A stretch of 64,000 nt of DNA, from contig CM043958.1 of assembly GCA_014529385.2 (NCBI GenBank), positions 90,295,025 through 90,359,024 on the forward strand, read 5' to 3'. How positions within the stretch are numbered: the stretch's first letter is position 1; each line of letters begins with the position of its first letter. The notes under the pieces are model-generated. The model saw only the letters and a program-made list of their open reading frames with translations. It did no database searches and was not told where the DNA came from. Position numbers and translations under genes: made by a program. This stretch comes from Adiantum capillus-veneris (lineage: Eukaryota > Streptophyta > Polypodiopsida > Polypodiales > Pteridaceae). Of the stretch, positions 11,461 to 21,949 are shown piece by piece.

Positions 11461-12160
11461 TAGAGTTGTCTAATTTCCTTAATGGATCCCAAGATGTTTT
11501 CATTGATGACATCCCTAGTGAGTTACCTTTGAAATGAGGGATGATGACCATGCAATTGGGCTCCTACCAGGGAGCTCACTGCCTAACAAGCCTCCTTATC
11601 GAGTTTCACAAGCTCAACAAGAGGAGATCGTGAGGCAAGTGCATGAATTGGTGGAAAAAGGGATGGTGAGGTCTAGCTCCTCTCCATTTTGTTTACCATT
11701 GCTTTTAGTGCAAAAGAAAGACGGCACATATCACATGTGTGTCGACTATAGAGCACTAAATAAGATTACTATGAAAAATAGATTTCTTGTGCCGCACATG
11801 GAAGATCTATTTGATACTTTACAAAATTTTGGCATGACAAATGCTCCAGACGCATTCAAACTCATGATGGACAAAAATCTTCAGGCCACTCAAATTCTCT
11901 TGAGGAGTTCAAGCGACACCTCCAGGTAATCTTTCAAGTTGTGAGAGAGAATAAGATTTTAATTAATCAAAAGAAGTGAATTTTTCCTATAAGGGATTCA
12001 ATAGTTAGGTCATTATCTCTAACAATGGCATCCGTATGGATCCAACAAAGTTAGAGATAAAAAGAGGATGGCCTAATCCAAGGAATCTATAGGAGGTACA
12101 AAGCTTTATAGATATGTGTGCATACTATAGATTCATGACTTAACAAAAAGAAACGTTAAG
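11461..12160 (+). pseudogene. Reverse transcriptase of element B with internal deletion
   Basis: The ORF at 11534-11929 has RVSQAQQEEIVRQVHELVEKG, SSSPFCLPLLLVQKKDGTYH and MCVDYRALNKITMKNRF. After MEDLFDTLQ the sequence jumps to NFGMTNAPDAFKLMMD. The catalytic palm segment and the Y-x-D-D box are absent. Thumb remnants follow to about 12160 with stops. This copy cannot encode an active polymerase. Confidence 0.85.
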
Positions 12161-12606
12161 TATTCATGGACTGCAAAAGTGCAAGAAGCTTTTGAGAAGC
12201 TTAAGGAGACTCTTATCTCTCAACATGTGCTCACACTATTAGATCTCTCAAAATCATTTGAGGTCCAATAAGATGCTTGTGGTAATTGCCTTGGATCTAT
12301 TTTGCTTCAAGAAGGGCATGCCATAGCATATGAGAATCAAAGACTCAACTTTGATAAGTGAGTATGGGGTAAATACGAAAAAGAGCTACTAGCTATTCTA
12401 TATGCCATAAACACATGGAAACACTATCTCTTGGGGACTCCATTCATCCCACAAATGGATAACAAAGCCTCAATAACTTCATGATGCAAACCAAGCTCTC
12501 CGACAAACAAATGAGGTGGGCAAATTTTCTTTTACAATTTAAATTTCATATTGCTCACATTGTTGGCAAGCACAATCGAGTAGTCGACGCACTTTCACAA
12601 TGACCA
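12161..12606 (+). pseudogene. RNase H of element B
   Basis: Recognisable segments are QEAFEKLKETLISQHVL, SILLQEGHAIAYENQRLNFD, KYEKELLAILYAINTWKHYLL, and HIVGKHNRVVDALSQ. These are the RNase H domain and its C-terminal signature. Stops occur after FEVQ, after NFDK and after DALSQ. The domain follows RT directly, as in Ty3/gypsy. Confidence 0.8.
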
Positions 12607-13490
12607 AGGGTAAATATAGTGTCTATAGCAACTCACAATGATCTATCTTTTGTGATAGATGAGTATGCTGTTGATCGAGACTTAAAGTATGTAATTAGAA
12701 CCTTTGCATTAGGGAAGAAAAAAGAGCCATTCACCTTGAAGGATGGTTATCTTCCAAACGGCGATAGGCTATGTGTTACTCACCCATACAATAAGAGAGT
12801 CATGTATGAATCCCATACTTCTCCTTATGTGGGGAAAAGAGGGAATCCATAATCTACTCTTCAAGGAGTAGAAATGTATTTTTGTTGATCTACCATGAAA
12901 AGTAAACATACAAGAGTATGTTTTAAAATGCGTGGGAAGCAACTTGGATTGTTTCAGTCGACAGGCTTAACAAGAAAACACACTCTATGCTTGTCAAAGC
13001 ACATCAAATGGCAATCCTCTTCAGATCTCAAATTATCAAGCATCATGGATTTCCAACATCCATAGTGTCAGACAAAGATCCTAGAATGACCAGTAATTTC
13101 TAGAAGGGTCTCTTTGGAATCTAAGAAGTAGATTAAATTTCTCTTTCGGCCTATCATCCACAAACGGATGACCAAAATGAAATAACTAATCTAATGATTT
13201 TGAATCTACTAAAAGCCTATGTCATGGAAGTAGATCAATGTTCTCGATGATAGAAGTACCTACCTCTTATAGAATATGCGTACAATGACATTGTACATAC
13301 TTATGGGGAAAGCACCTTTCGAGGTTAAAGAGGGAAGAGCCAAAAGTCCCTTGCTACTTTAAGTACATGGGAAGATCTTTGCTGCTGATGAATATAGCTG
13401 AGACCTACAAGAATCTTTTCTAAAGATTAAAGGGGTTATATCCATCTCACAGGAAAGGCAAAAAGAGTTGCTGCTACTAAGCACAAAAGA
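12607..13490 (+). pseudogene. Integrase of element B, heavily frameshifted
   Basis: An open piece (12619-12852) covers the segment before and into the zinc-binding region (LKDGYLPNGDRLCV, then YESHTSPYVGKRG), but the CX2C half is missing. Core remnants occur in several frames: HGFPTSIVSDKDPRMT, AYHPQTDDQNE and YAYNDIVHT. The second and third match the conserved YHPQTDGQ and YN motifs of Ty3/gypsy integrases. The core is broken by many stops and deletions. Confidence 0.75.
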
Positions 13491-13920
13491 GCCTTAGCCT
13501 TTAAGGAAAGTGATTGGGTCTTGCTAAAGTTTCTCAAGGCTCATCTGAGGCATACTATGGGCAAGAGTCCTATGGACCACCAAGAGTATGATGCTAAACT
13601 AGCAAAAAGATACTATGGTCCTTAAAATTCTTAAGCCAGTCAATGAGATGGCTTATCAATTGAAGTTGCCCAACCATTGGCTCATGCACAATGTTTTCCA
13701 TGAGAACCTACATAAGCCTTACAAAGGAGCACCATCAAAAGAAGCAATAGTTGCAAACCCTCCAAAAATCAAAGAGCAAGAAGAAGTACTTCAACCTGAG
13801 TCCATCCTATGACATGAAGACAAGGTATTAAGAAACGGTAAGATTATATGACGATATCTTATTAAGTTTAAGAATTATTCTTTTGAAGATGCTAAATGGA
13901 TGCAAAGACCTAGCTTAAGG
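13491..13920 (+). pseudogene. SH3-like region and chromodomain of element B
   Basis: The segment FKESDWVLLKFLKAHLR, then KLAKRYYGP and, in a new frame, ILKPVNEMAYQLKLPNHWLM is the SH3-like tail of chromovirus integrases. At about 13778-13915, EEVLQPESIL, HEDKVLRNGK and YLIKFKNYSFEDAKW form a chromodomain with two in-frame stops. Chromodomains of such elements steer integration to chromatin marks. Here it is a relic that serves to classify the element. Confidence 0.8.
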
Positions 13921-14302
13921 ATAATATGAACCTTGTCAATGCTTACAATGTTGCAGTAGAGTAAGCATATGAAAATGCATCTCAAATGAAAAATGTTTTT
14001 GTCTTATAAGAGTAATTCTCTCTTTATTGTGCACAAATTTAAGTAGTATGCATATTAAGAATCATGTTTGGGATGACAATGTCTCTCAAACACCATGTAG
14101 AATTTGTCACTCTACTTGGGAGGATGAAATGGACTAAAGAGCATACATGCTTGCGGCAGCTATGTCTCCCAAGCACCAAATGGATTAGTCATCCATCTTG
14201 GAATGATGTCGTAGGGTAAAAAGGGATCCTCTACCCACTAAGACAAATTGACTAATGACTATGACTTTATGTCTACCTCATAGTCGAGGACGACTATGAT
14301 TT

Positions 14303-14316
14303 CAAGAGAGAGGTAG
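14303..14316 (+). promoter_or_regulatory. Polypurine tract of element B
   Basis: A purine-rich stretch (AAGAGAGAGG and flanks) ends at the TGTC start of the 3' LTR. It primes plus-strand synthesis in LTR elements. Confidence 0.8.
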
Positions 14317-15167
14317 TGTCATTAAATATCTAATATTTAACCTACCCAAATGATTTTCTCATATTAAACTGATCATTTAATATGGGATAATAAACAGGAA
14401 CAAGGGTTAGAATATAGACATGTGCTTACGGATCTATCTCAACACGGGGCCAATGGTAAAGGGGCCCAAATGAGAGATGGTTTGTCAAAGAGCAAGGTTA
14501 ACTAATGAAGCTTAAAAGACCTTAGGGTTAGCTTCATTAAAGACCTCCAATGGTTAGTGTTAAAAGTCCTTTGACCTTACGCAAACTAGGGTTGAGCTTG
14601 AGGTGGGAACCCGACCTAAACTTAAGCGAACTAGGGTTGTGCTTGAGGTGGGAACCCGACCTAAACTTAAGCAAGCTATGGTTGTGCTTGAGGTGGGAAC
14701 TCCACCTAAGGTGCTTGTCATGCTTGATGACTAAGGTACTTGAGGTACTTGTCACATTTAATGAGGAAGTTTCTTCAATTCTTAAGCTTGCTATCTTCTC
14801 CATCTTCATTACTATGCTATTATGTATGCTAGCAAGAAGAGTAATGATAAGTGAGGAACTATTTCTTTCTCCTATGGAATGTTTCTTCTTCCTCTTCCCT
14901 ACCCTCATTCCCCGCTAGCTCTCTCCACCTTTGAAGGTGTTTGAGGCCTTGGGACTGAGGCTTGGGATAGTTAATGCTTTCTACAAGTTTATGTTATGCT
15001 TGTGATGCATGAAGCTTTCCATCTTCATTGCATCACGTAGTGACAAGGAACACAAAGATTGTATTGTATCAAGTCTCTCTTGATGGGAGAAAATATAATA
15101 CAAATGCCTATTGGATGGGGGACACGGCTCCATATGAATCCGGTCCTCAACTATTTTCATGTTCTCT

Positions 15168-15226
<59 letters not shown>

Positions 15227-15383
15227 CAAAAGTATTGTTCATGCCAAGTTAACTAAGTACCATGTTTATGCTGCTACCATCAATTAAGTTCACCCGCTAT
15301 GCTCACAAAGTAATCTCTAAAAAGTGCTTCATCTAATTTCCTAATTCTGCTATTCTCAAAGTTCATACGCCATTTCCATTACA
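14317..15383 (+). repeat. 3' LTR of element B (1067 bp)
   Basis: It starts and ends as the 5' LTR does. It has three 45-bp units (14579-14712). It lacks a block of about 556 bp present in the 5' LTR, the junction being at TTCTT near 14770-14776. It carries an expanded (CT)n tract (15171-15224, about 27 dinucleotides) where the 5' LTR has about six. Confidence 0.9.
15171..15224 (+). repeat. (CT)n microsatellite in the 3' LTR
   Basis: Uninterrupted CT dinucleotides cover 54 bp. The homologous place in the 5' LTR (9021-9032) holds 12 bp. Confidence 0.95.
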
Positions 15384-15388
15384 TTACT
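15384..15388. repeat. Target-site duplication, right copy (element B)
   Basis: TTACT is identical to 7433-7437 and follows the CATTACA end of the 3' LTR directly. Confidence 0.9.
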
Positions 15389-16007
15389 TATCAAGAAAAA
15401 CATTCGTAAGGACATGGCAAGTACATGAAGCACTAAACAAAAAAAGGCCGACTTGGCTTAACTACCCGAAACTGCCAGCTCCAGAGTAAGGACCGGCCAC
15501 TGAGGAATACATGGTAAAAACCCTAATGGGTACCATGAACTTCTTCAAGAGCCTCCCTAAAATCTCATGTGCAATGCTATTTAAAATCTGTAGAGTACTG
15601 CTCACATGTATCCAAGTTTTTCATGAGCTTGAACAAGCAAGAGCCGCATGGATGTACTTTTTAGAACGTAACCAAGGCTTATGCTATGATATGAGGTGGC
15701 AACCTTCAGAAAAAGTCCTTTACGGCTTCTATTCTAGATGTATGTTTTTGCCATCAAGCAATATGTTGGCATTCAAAGAAGCTTTTTACACCGAATTCTT
15801 CACATGGGTACAAAGATTCTCGGGCCACTAATCAACAATCTGACAGCAAGGTTCATTGGATATTTAGCCATAGAACTCAAAAATAAAGTTACTATTCAGT
15901 TTTTGCAAGTCCCTGAGAAAGAATGTCACATTAGATATCAAAAAGCGCTTCAAGTACTTAAATACCGCCTCCCCAACAGTCAACTTGAAGACTATTTCAG
16001 TCCATGA
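15389..16007 (+). pseudogene. 3' coding-like remainder of element A, unrecognised
   Basis: Reading resumes after the insertion in the frame left at 7437 and runs to a stop near 15489. Two overlapping ORFs follow (15511-15831 and 15738-16007). The second ends KALQVLKYRLPNSQLEDYFSP. I recognise no catalytic motif. By position this may be an additional 3' domain, or sequence fused to the element by a deletion that removed the integrase core. A purine-rich stretch follows at about 16030-16045. Confidence 0.4.
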
Positions 16008-16060
16008 AACCGTGTCAAGGGACGACACATTTGAGAGGGGGAGAACAACAAGCTAACCCA

Positions 16061-16397
16061 TGTAACATTTTTCGGGAGCTTTATTGTAAAAACACTTATT
16101 CTTTTGATAAATTGGAAATGTTGTAACTCCTATTGACAAGTGAATATTGTAATCCATGAGCCGGAGCTATAAGCTTCCAGATTGTATCAATTTATCCTTT
16201 GTTAGAGCTCTCAGAGGATTAGTTTTTGACCAAAGAGACCTTGGCTAAGGTATAAAAACCAATTTTGTAAAGTTATCATGAAGTTTTTGGATAAGAAATA
16301 CATAGTGTGAGCTTATGGTGCTCACTTCTCTCCTTCGTGCTTCTATCTCCCTTGTAAATTGTCACATTGTAGTGCAGTCTGTTGCATTGCAACCACA
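16061..16397 (+). repeat. Possible 3' LTR of element A
   Basis: A 337-bp segment begins TGTAACATTT and ends GCAACCACA. It contains a TATA-like GGTATAAAAACC at about 16249-16260 and lies downstream of a purine tract (GAGAGGGGGAGA). No partner LTR is in the window, and the purine tract is about 15 bases away instead of adjacent. The assignment is therefore tentative. Confidence 0.4.
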
Positions 16398-17239
16398 GGT
16401 AAGAGATCTACGCATTGACATGAAAATATCATGATAAATTTTAGCTTTTGACGTCGCTGACCCACGACCTAATTTAGTCATAAGTAAGAATTTAAGCTAG
16501 GAAATCACAAAATAAGCATAGACAGGGTATTCGTGCGTCATTGCTAAGCATTTAGATGCATTCGGGGTCAGAAACGACTAGGTCAAAATCTCACTGCTGT
16601 TAATAATCACATTTTTTACACTTCATCAAAAGTGATATTTGAGACCATAAGCATGTGTGCTTAGGTCTTATATACTTGTCCTAGAAGTTTCATAGCATTC
16701 GGATGTCGTTTGATGCTATAACAATCAAGGTTTGTTTGTCGATTAGTGACTAGCTTTTGATGACTTAGGTCATTTGAGTGTAGCTCGTGTTAGATACGAG
16801 TTGTCTGTTGTTTACCAAGAGATTGATACCCTCTTGTAGCCTCCATTCACTAGTCGAGTCAGCTCCGTCCCATGGATTGAAAATTATGTTCATGGTTCTT
16901 GCTATGTCTGCAACAAGATAAGAGTGAGGTAAGGAAACCCATCCACACTTGTTCTTGGGATTTTTCTTCTCTTCTTGCTACAAATTGTCGATCACATTCT
17001 CAAGTTTTGTTGTAGACTCCTTCTCCTTCATTAAAATGACTAGTTGGTCATAGTTGTTGTTGTGTGAGATTTGAACATAACAAAAACGTTATCATCATGA
17101 TAGATAATGCACTCAAATAAATCGATTGATTTCAAACTGATCTCAACTTATTGACAAGGCTAGCTATTGCATGTATAGGCTACAATATAGTAACATTTAA
17201 TGGCCTAGTAACTTGTGTGTAGTGGAAAATAACATGAAC
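16398..17239. other. Intergenic, no gene seen
   Basis: AT-rich sequence without a convincing ORF, LTR terminus or tandem repeat. Confidence 0.5.
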
Positions 17240-17369
17240 ATAGTGAGCATTTCATTAGAATGGATTCCTAATGAGCATAGCAAGAGTGCTTGGGTGGAGA
17301 GAGCAACAAAAAGCATAACACCTAGTTAGATAGGAATGAACGATACTTCAAAAGAGAGAGAGAGAGAGA

Positions 17370-18360
17370 TTAAACTGTTGACAACAATTGAGGACCGGAT
17401 TTACATGGAGCCTTAGAACATATTAATCGACCATTATTCACGAATAAAATGAATGTCGAATAACGAATCATGCAACCCAGCTCATTATAGCTAAAGCTGC
17501 GATTTTCCTTTTGCACTCTAATATAGTTCTCTTTTATTTGGATTTCTAAATTTCTTTTATTTTTAAATGGTCGTGGTTTTTTAGTCCAACGACCACCTTT
17601 ATTCCCCTGGTCTGACCTCTTCCCCTTGCCTTTCATTATGGAACCCCTTTCTTTTAAACCCAGACCCCCCATCTTGCACACCACAACGCTTGATGTCATC
17701 ATAGATTTGTGCATATTTGATCGCCTCAAATAAGTCTTTCGACTAAAGAGGTTCAACGTACTCAAGATAATTATTTGTGAGCCCCTCTTGAAGCCTCTTA
17801 AAGTCTGGAATGCATCAGTCCCTTCTAACTTGAGTATTATCTCTATGTAGTCCGTGATGTACTCAATTAGGGGATTGTTCTCCATCGAGCACTTGTCCCA
17901 TAAATCCCAGTTTCCTTCTTCTTCTTGCCTGGCAAAAATCCTTTCAAAAAATCGTTTTGAACTCTTGTCAAATTGGTTGAATGAGTAGCCAAGCTCATCC
18001 ACCACTATATGCATTGCCAATCAACGAGAAACTAGCCTCTATGGGCTGCACACAGCTAAGCTACTTTTGCAATGCATGAATGTTTGACCACTTTTCTAGG
18101 AACATATTCACAGAATCTTTGTTCCACTCTTTTTCCTCGTCTCCAAAGCTAGGCACGCTAGAATCCTTGAGTAGAGACAAGGCTATCTCTACAGATGGCT
18201 CCATAAGTGCATCAGCTTGGACTCGTGTAACTGCCGGTTATGCTACACTCACTCGTGCCACGGGCATCCTTCTACTATGAGGAAGAGGAGAGCTTAATAA
18301 AGCGATTGTCAATGCATTTAGGCATGTGGAGATGATTTGTAGCATCATGACTACATCTGA
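17370..18360 (-). pseudogene. Gag remnant of element D
   Basis: The 216-codon ORF at 17370-18020 contains LWDKCSMENNPLIEYITDYI and EIILKLEGTDAFQTLRGFKR. These match gag proteins of plant Ty3/gypsy elements and the gag of element C at 47 kb. The N-terminal half reads in another frame at 18020-18350 and includes GDEEKEWNKDSVNMFLEKW. The C-terminal 60 residues are basic and end in translated LTR sequence. No zinc knuckle remains. Stops and frame changes make it a pseudogene. Confidence 0.6.
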
Positions 18361-18702
18361 AGGTGGCACAATAGTGAGATGAGCACCCAAGGTGATGTTT
18401 GTGGACCGTGGAAATACAGGGCGGAGGGGGACAACACTAGAAACACTGTAGCTGGGTGGAAATGGCATGGAGTAGCGGCATGGCACTACCACGGCGGGCA
18501 AGGTTAAGCAACACCTACATGGTAAGAGCATGTGGAGAGAACAAGCTTGTGAGAGAAAGAAAGCTTTCTTTGCACGAATATGGTACCGAGCTTTGTGCAC
18601 TTCATCCTCCTCGTTGCTTCAGATTCTACTTATCCCTTCAAAACCTCCTTAGACCAATGACTGGTGGATTAAGTTTATGCGGGTTTTTTCACATGTGGTG
18701 AT

Positions 18703-18724
18703 CCGAACCTAGCTTTGACACTAA
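18703..18724 (-). promoter_or_regulatory. Degenerate primer-binding site of element D
   Basis: On the minus strand the sequence AGTGTCAAAGCTAGGTTCG follows the LTR end. It resembles TGGTATCAGAGC plus the usual CTAGGTTC extension, with several changes. Confidence 0.55.
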
Positions 18725-19017
18725 TGTTAATATTTTCTAATGCCGCCTAGAGAGGGTTAGGTTTCCAAGCTCTCTACCGATCCTATGAGACAATGCGGAT
18801 TACCCTTAACCCCCTCTAGGCATTCCACCTTGAGAGGTTTGGGTCACCAAGCGCTCCACCCAGTCTATGAGACAATGAGGATTACCCCTCACCCTCAAAA
18901 CCCCTTTATAAGTATGTCCTACTGTCCACATTGGTCCCCGGCAATCTATGCACTACCTGAACCCTACCTTCCTGACTCTACGGCCGGAAGGCGATCGGAA
19001 TAGTCACCGTTGTTACA
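18725..19017 (-). repeat. 5' LTR of element D (293 bp)
   Basis: On the minus strand it begins TGTAACAACGG and ends ATTAACA, next to the primer-like site. It has two diverged internal copies of a segment around CTATGAGACAATG(C/A)GGATTACCC (about 18785 and 18867). No second LTR was found. Confidence 0.6.
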
Positions 19018-19504
19018 AGTTATGTGAAAAAGGACCTCTTTGAAGATGATGAAAACCCAAAGATAAAACACACATTTTTTAAGCACAACGTCTATGCCAA
19101 TAAAGATTTGATTGCAAATGACCAATTTTTACAGATTGACAAGCCCTTTGAATCTGAGGAGAAACCATAGTTTGAGCCATTACATTGGGAAGCTCAACAA
19201 GGAGACAATTGCTATTTACCATAGGAAGATCTTCCAATCACCCACTCTCCCGATGCGTGCATTACTAACTTTGTGAAGGGGGGTAAACTCACATCCAATA
19301 CGTCTAGGAGTGGAAAAAACATACTTTTTGAAAATCGGGTGGCTACTAGAGTTTTGGGACTTGCTCCATGATTTATGGACTAAAGAAGTGCAAGCTATGT
19401 CCTTGCCCAAGGAAACTTTAATTGCACACCTACAAGAAGCAAGAATACTTGAAGTGGAGGGGAAAATTGAACAACAAAATGTTGACTCAAGCAACCAAAA
19501 TTGA
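19018..19504 (+). pseudogene. Coding-like remnant of unknown origin
   Basis: Directly beyond the LTR, a frame reads KKDLFEDDENPKIKHTFF, then ANDQFLQIDKPFESEEKP and a stop, then FEPLHWEAQQGDNCYLP. After a frame change near 19300 it continues KTYFLKIGWLLEFWDLL to 19504. The amino-acid composition looks like real protein, but I recognise no family. It may be a fragment of another retroelement or of a captured host gene. Confidence 0.3.
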
Positions 19505-21134
19505 TCCTTGTAATATTTTCCATTTACTTCCATGTCTCTCTCTAGTGGGAAGCCATTGTAGTAACCTTTCACTTGTAGATGACCTATTGTATGCATCTTT
19601 CCTTTTTTTCATACCCCTTCGTACAATTGTAGCAATATCAAAATTTTCTTTCAAAAATTGGCTTCTTGTGATCTTGTCCTATGCCACACTTGTCTATAAG
19701 ACCACTCAAATATTCCAAGCGACCACTTATCCTCCACCATGTCAAAGTGCTTGAAAAACTTGGTTCTTGTTTCGTAGTGGGACTTCTCCATACCTTGAGT
19801 AGATCAAAATGACAAGCTTCCATATTTATTGATAAACTAAGGAGTGGGATTGCAAATAACATGCTACAAAAAAAAAGTATGTTATCTGCAATCCCACTCC
19901 TTAGTTTAGCCACTTATGCATAAGTATTGAAGTAAATTAGCAAAATCATAAGTTCAAGAAGGCTAGAAAGATATGTATTGATGGATTTTTGCAGATTTCT
20001 CCCTTATACATAAATTGGGTAGGGGTGCATTCAAAGTCTAGTACATCCAATAGAAGGCCCTACATAATGATGTGAAGGACCATGGAGTTGATGGTAGAAC
20101 AAGAAATCAGATGGTAGGAGTGTGGAAAGCCTTGGGTGCAATCTTCTCTTTATATGATAAAAGTCATGTAGGATAGTGGGACCTCTTCAAATTCAGCAAA
20201 GATCTCAACAGATTTAAGAAAGCTATAAAAAAATCTTGGGAGCACTTTACATACTACACGAATATTTGTTAATTTTCTCTCACCCAAAAGCTTCCCAAAG
20301 AATATGTGGAATCACTTCACAAAATGATTATGATGCACCTTTCATGTTTCCTTTTGTGAACAGTCAGAGGCTATAGAACTTGAGGTGACAAACAAAGACT
20401 ATAGCACCTAGGAAATCTAAAGATATTACCTTGAAAAATAAACTAGTTTTACCTCACTGCATTGATTCTTTTGTTGCAACCCCCACCTTCTCGCTTGAGA
20501 CTCAATATACTTCAACTTGATTTCTCTTTGTCTAATCCCAAGCCCTATCTTCTTTTTCTTGACTGTATTCAATAATGATTGTTCTTTATCTTATCCTTGC
20601 TTTCTTGAAGCTGGTTGAGAGAATCCTTGAACTGTTGCAGCAAATGGTTTTCCAACTTAAGAATGTCCCAGTCTACTACAAGGTTTTTTGTATACACTAA
20701 TAGATCTTTTATGCCATCTCCTACAAACCTCATCAATGAGAAGAACAATTGATGAATGGTAGGGTGCTTTTGGTGATGGGGTCCATGGAATACAATTTAC
20801 CATCTATTTATAAGTTAATGTGCTTCTTTCCTTCCCATCTCATTGCTTCAATGGAGATTGGAGAAGTTTTAAAAACCCTATTTATTTTCTAAAGGGGGGA
20901 ATATTCATCTTTCAACTCAACATGGACATGATAGACATATCTCCTTGCAAGATTTATGGTTGTAATAACACTTGGATATAGGAAAAAAGATGATGGGATA
21001 AGGTATGGTGAAAAGAAAAGTGCATGATAGAGTTGAAGAGGCGATAGTTTGGGCCAACAGAGAACATCGATGCTTTGGGAGGGAGAATTGTTGGGGAAGG
21101 GATCCATTCCCAAGAGATTTGGAAGGGACACTTC
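19505..21134. other. Intergenic stretch with one hairpin
   Basis: Apart from the 30-bp-arm hairpin at 19833-19908, I see no gene, LTR or tandem array. Confidence 0.5.
19833..19908. repeat. Inverted repeat with 30-bp arms
   Basis: The left arm is 19833-19862 (begins TAAACTAAGGAGTGGGATTG). The right arm is 19879-19908 and is its reverse complement with one mismatch. The 16-base loop is A-rich. The arms could fold as an RNA hairpin. It could be a foldback MITE or a small-RNA precursor. No clear target duplication is seen. Confidence 0.85.
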
Positions 21135-21155
21135 CACTACAAGGGATCACTTGGT

Positions 21156-21350
21156 TACCGACGCCATTTTTTCGACGTTGATGGCGGGCGTCGGTATAAG
21201 CGTTGATAAAGATGGAGGGAGACATTTCTCAATTCAAAATTCAAATTTTAAATTCCGTCACATATACCGACGCCTATACCGATGCCTATACTGACGCCAA
21301 TATCAACGCATATAGCGACGCCCATACCGACACCTATACCAACATTTTTT
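21156..21350. repeat. Left subterminal repeats of the CACTA element
   Basis: TACCGACGCC at 21156-21165 is repeated inverted at 21187-21196. A cluster at about 21259-21340 has seven or so copies of TATACCGACGCC-like units at 12-bp spacing. Such motifs are transposase-binding sites in known CACTA elements. That role is inferred here. Confidence 0.85.
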
Positions 21351-21949
21351 TTTATCGATTGCATGTACCGATGTGTATACCGACGTCTGTATCAGCTGTA
21401 TCGATGACCTGTTGCTTTACAATACCAAAGAGCTCATTTTCTGTGTTTTCTCTCTTCTCCACACCGCGGCCGCCTCCATAGCTCCTCTCCATCTCCTCCT
21501 CCCTCCTTGTAGACCTTCATGGAGTTCCCTCTTCCGACTTCTCATCTATGCTTCCACACATTTCTACACAAAGAAGGTACATTTTTTTGTTGTATTTGTG
21601 TGAGAAAATTTGTGTTTGGGTGTGTCGATAACAAAGTGCTTATGGTTTGGTTTTGCAGGCATTTGCTTGACCCTTCATTCTTCTCGCACACTCACATTCT
21701 TTAAATGTAAGTGCTCCTTCTTTTTATTTCATGCACACACACATACACATAAATATTGTGTTTCTATGTGTGGGTAAAAATGTTTATGCTTTGTTTTTGC
21801 AGGTATTTGCTTGACTCTTCGTACTTCTCGCACACTCAGATTCTTTATTTGAGATTGCTTACTCTTTTTCTTTCATGCACACACACATAAGCACACACAT
21901 GCATACGCATAAATATACACACATAACTACACACACATAATCACTATTA

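Larger units (their letters stand above)
7438..15383 (+). mobile_element. Element B: Ty3/gypsy chromovirus, complete ends, decayed coding
   Basis: Both LTRs are present (7438-9154 and 14317-15383) and start TGTCATTAAATATCTAAT and end CCATTACA. A perfect primer site follows the 5' LTR, a purine tract precedes the 3' LTR, and TTACT flanks both sides. The internal order is gag with CCHC knuckle, protease, RT, RNase H, integrase, SH3-like region and chromodomain. That order identifies a chromovirus. Multiple stops, a 250-bp tandem duplication and a deletion of the RT active site show that it is dead. Confidence 0.92.
653..16397 (+). mobile_element. Element A: decayed Ty3/gypsy LTR retrotransposon, interrupted by element B
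   Basis: Domains appear in the order 5' ORF, gag, zinc knuckles, aspartic protease, reverse transcriptase, RNase H and integrase zinc-binding region. That is the pol order of Ty3/gypsy. Every ORF carries stops or frameshifts. Element B is inserted at 7438-15383 between identical TTACT copies, and element A resumes at 15389. The integrase catalytic core (DDE) is not visible on either side, so element A had lost it. A possible 3' LTR lies at 16061-16397. The 5' LTR is outside the window. Confidence 0.75.
17240..18724 (-). mobile_element. Element D: minus-strand Ty3/gypsy remnant joined to an LTR fragment
   Basis: Read on the minus strand, it holds a primer site (about 18703-18724), a gag remnant (18360 to 17440), and then a short stretch matching the element B LTR. 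That match is AATCCGGTCCTCAA followed by a CT-rich tract at 17345-17410. Protease and pol are missing, so a deletion has joined gag to LTR-like sequence of another family. Confidence 0.6.
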
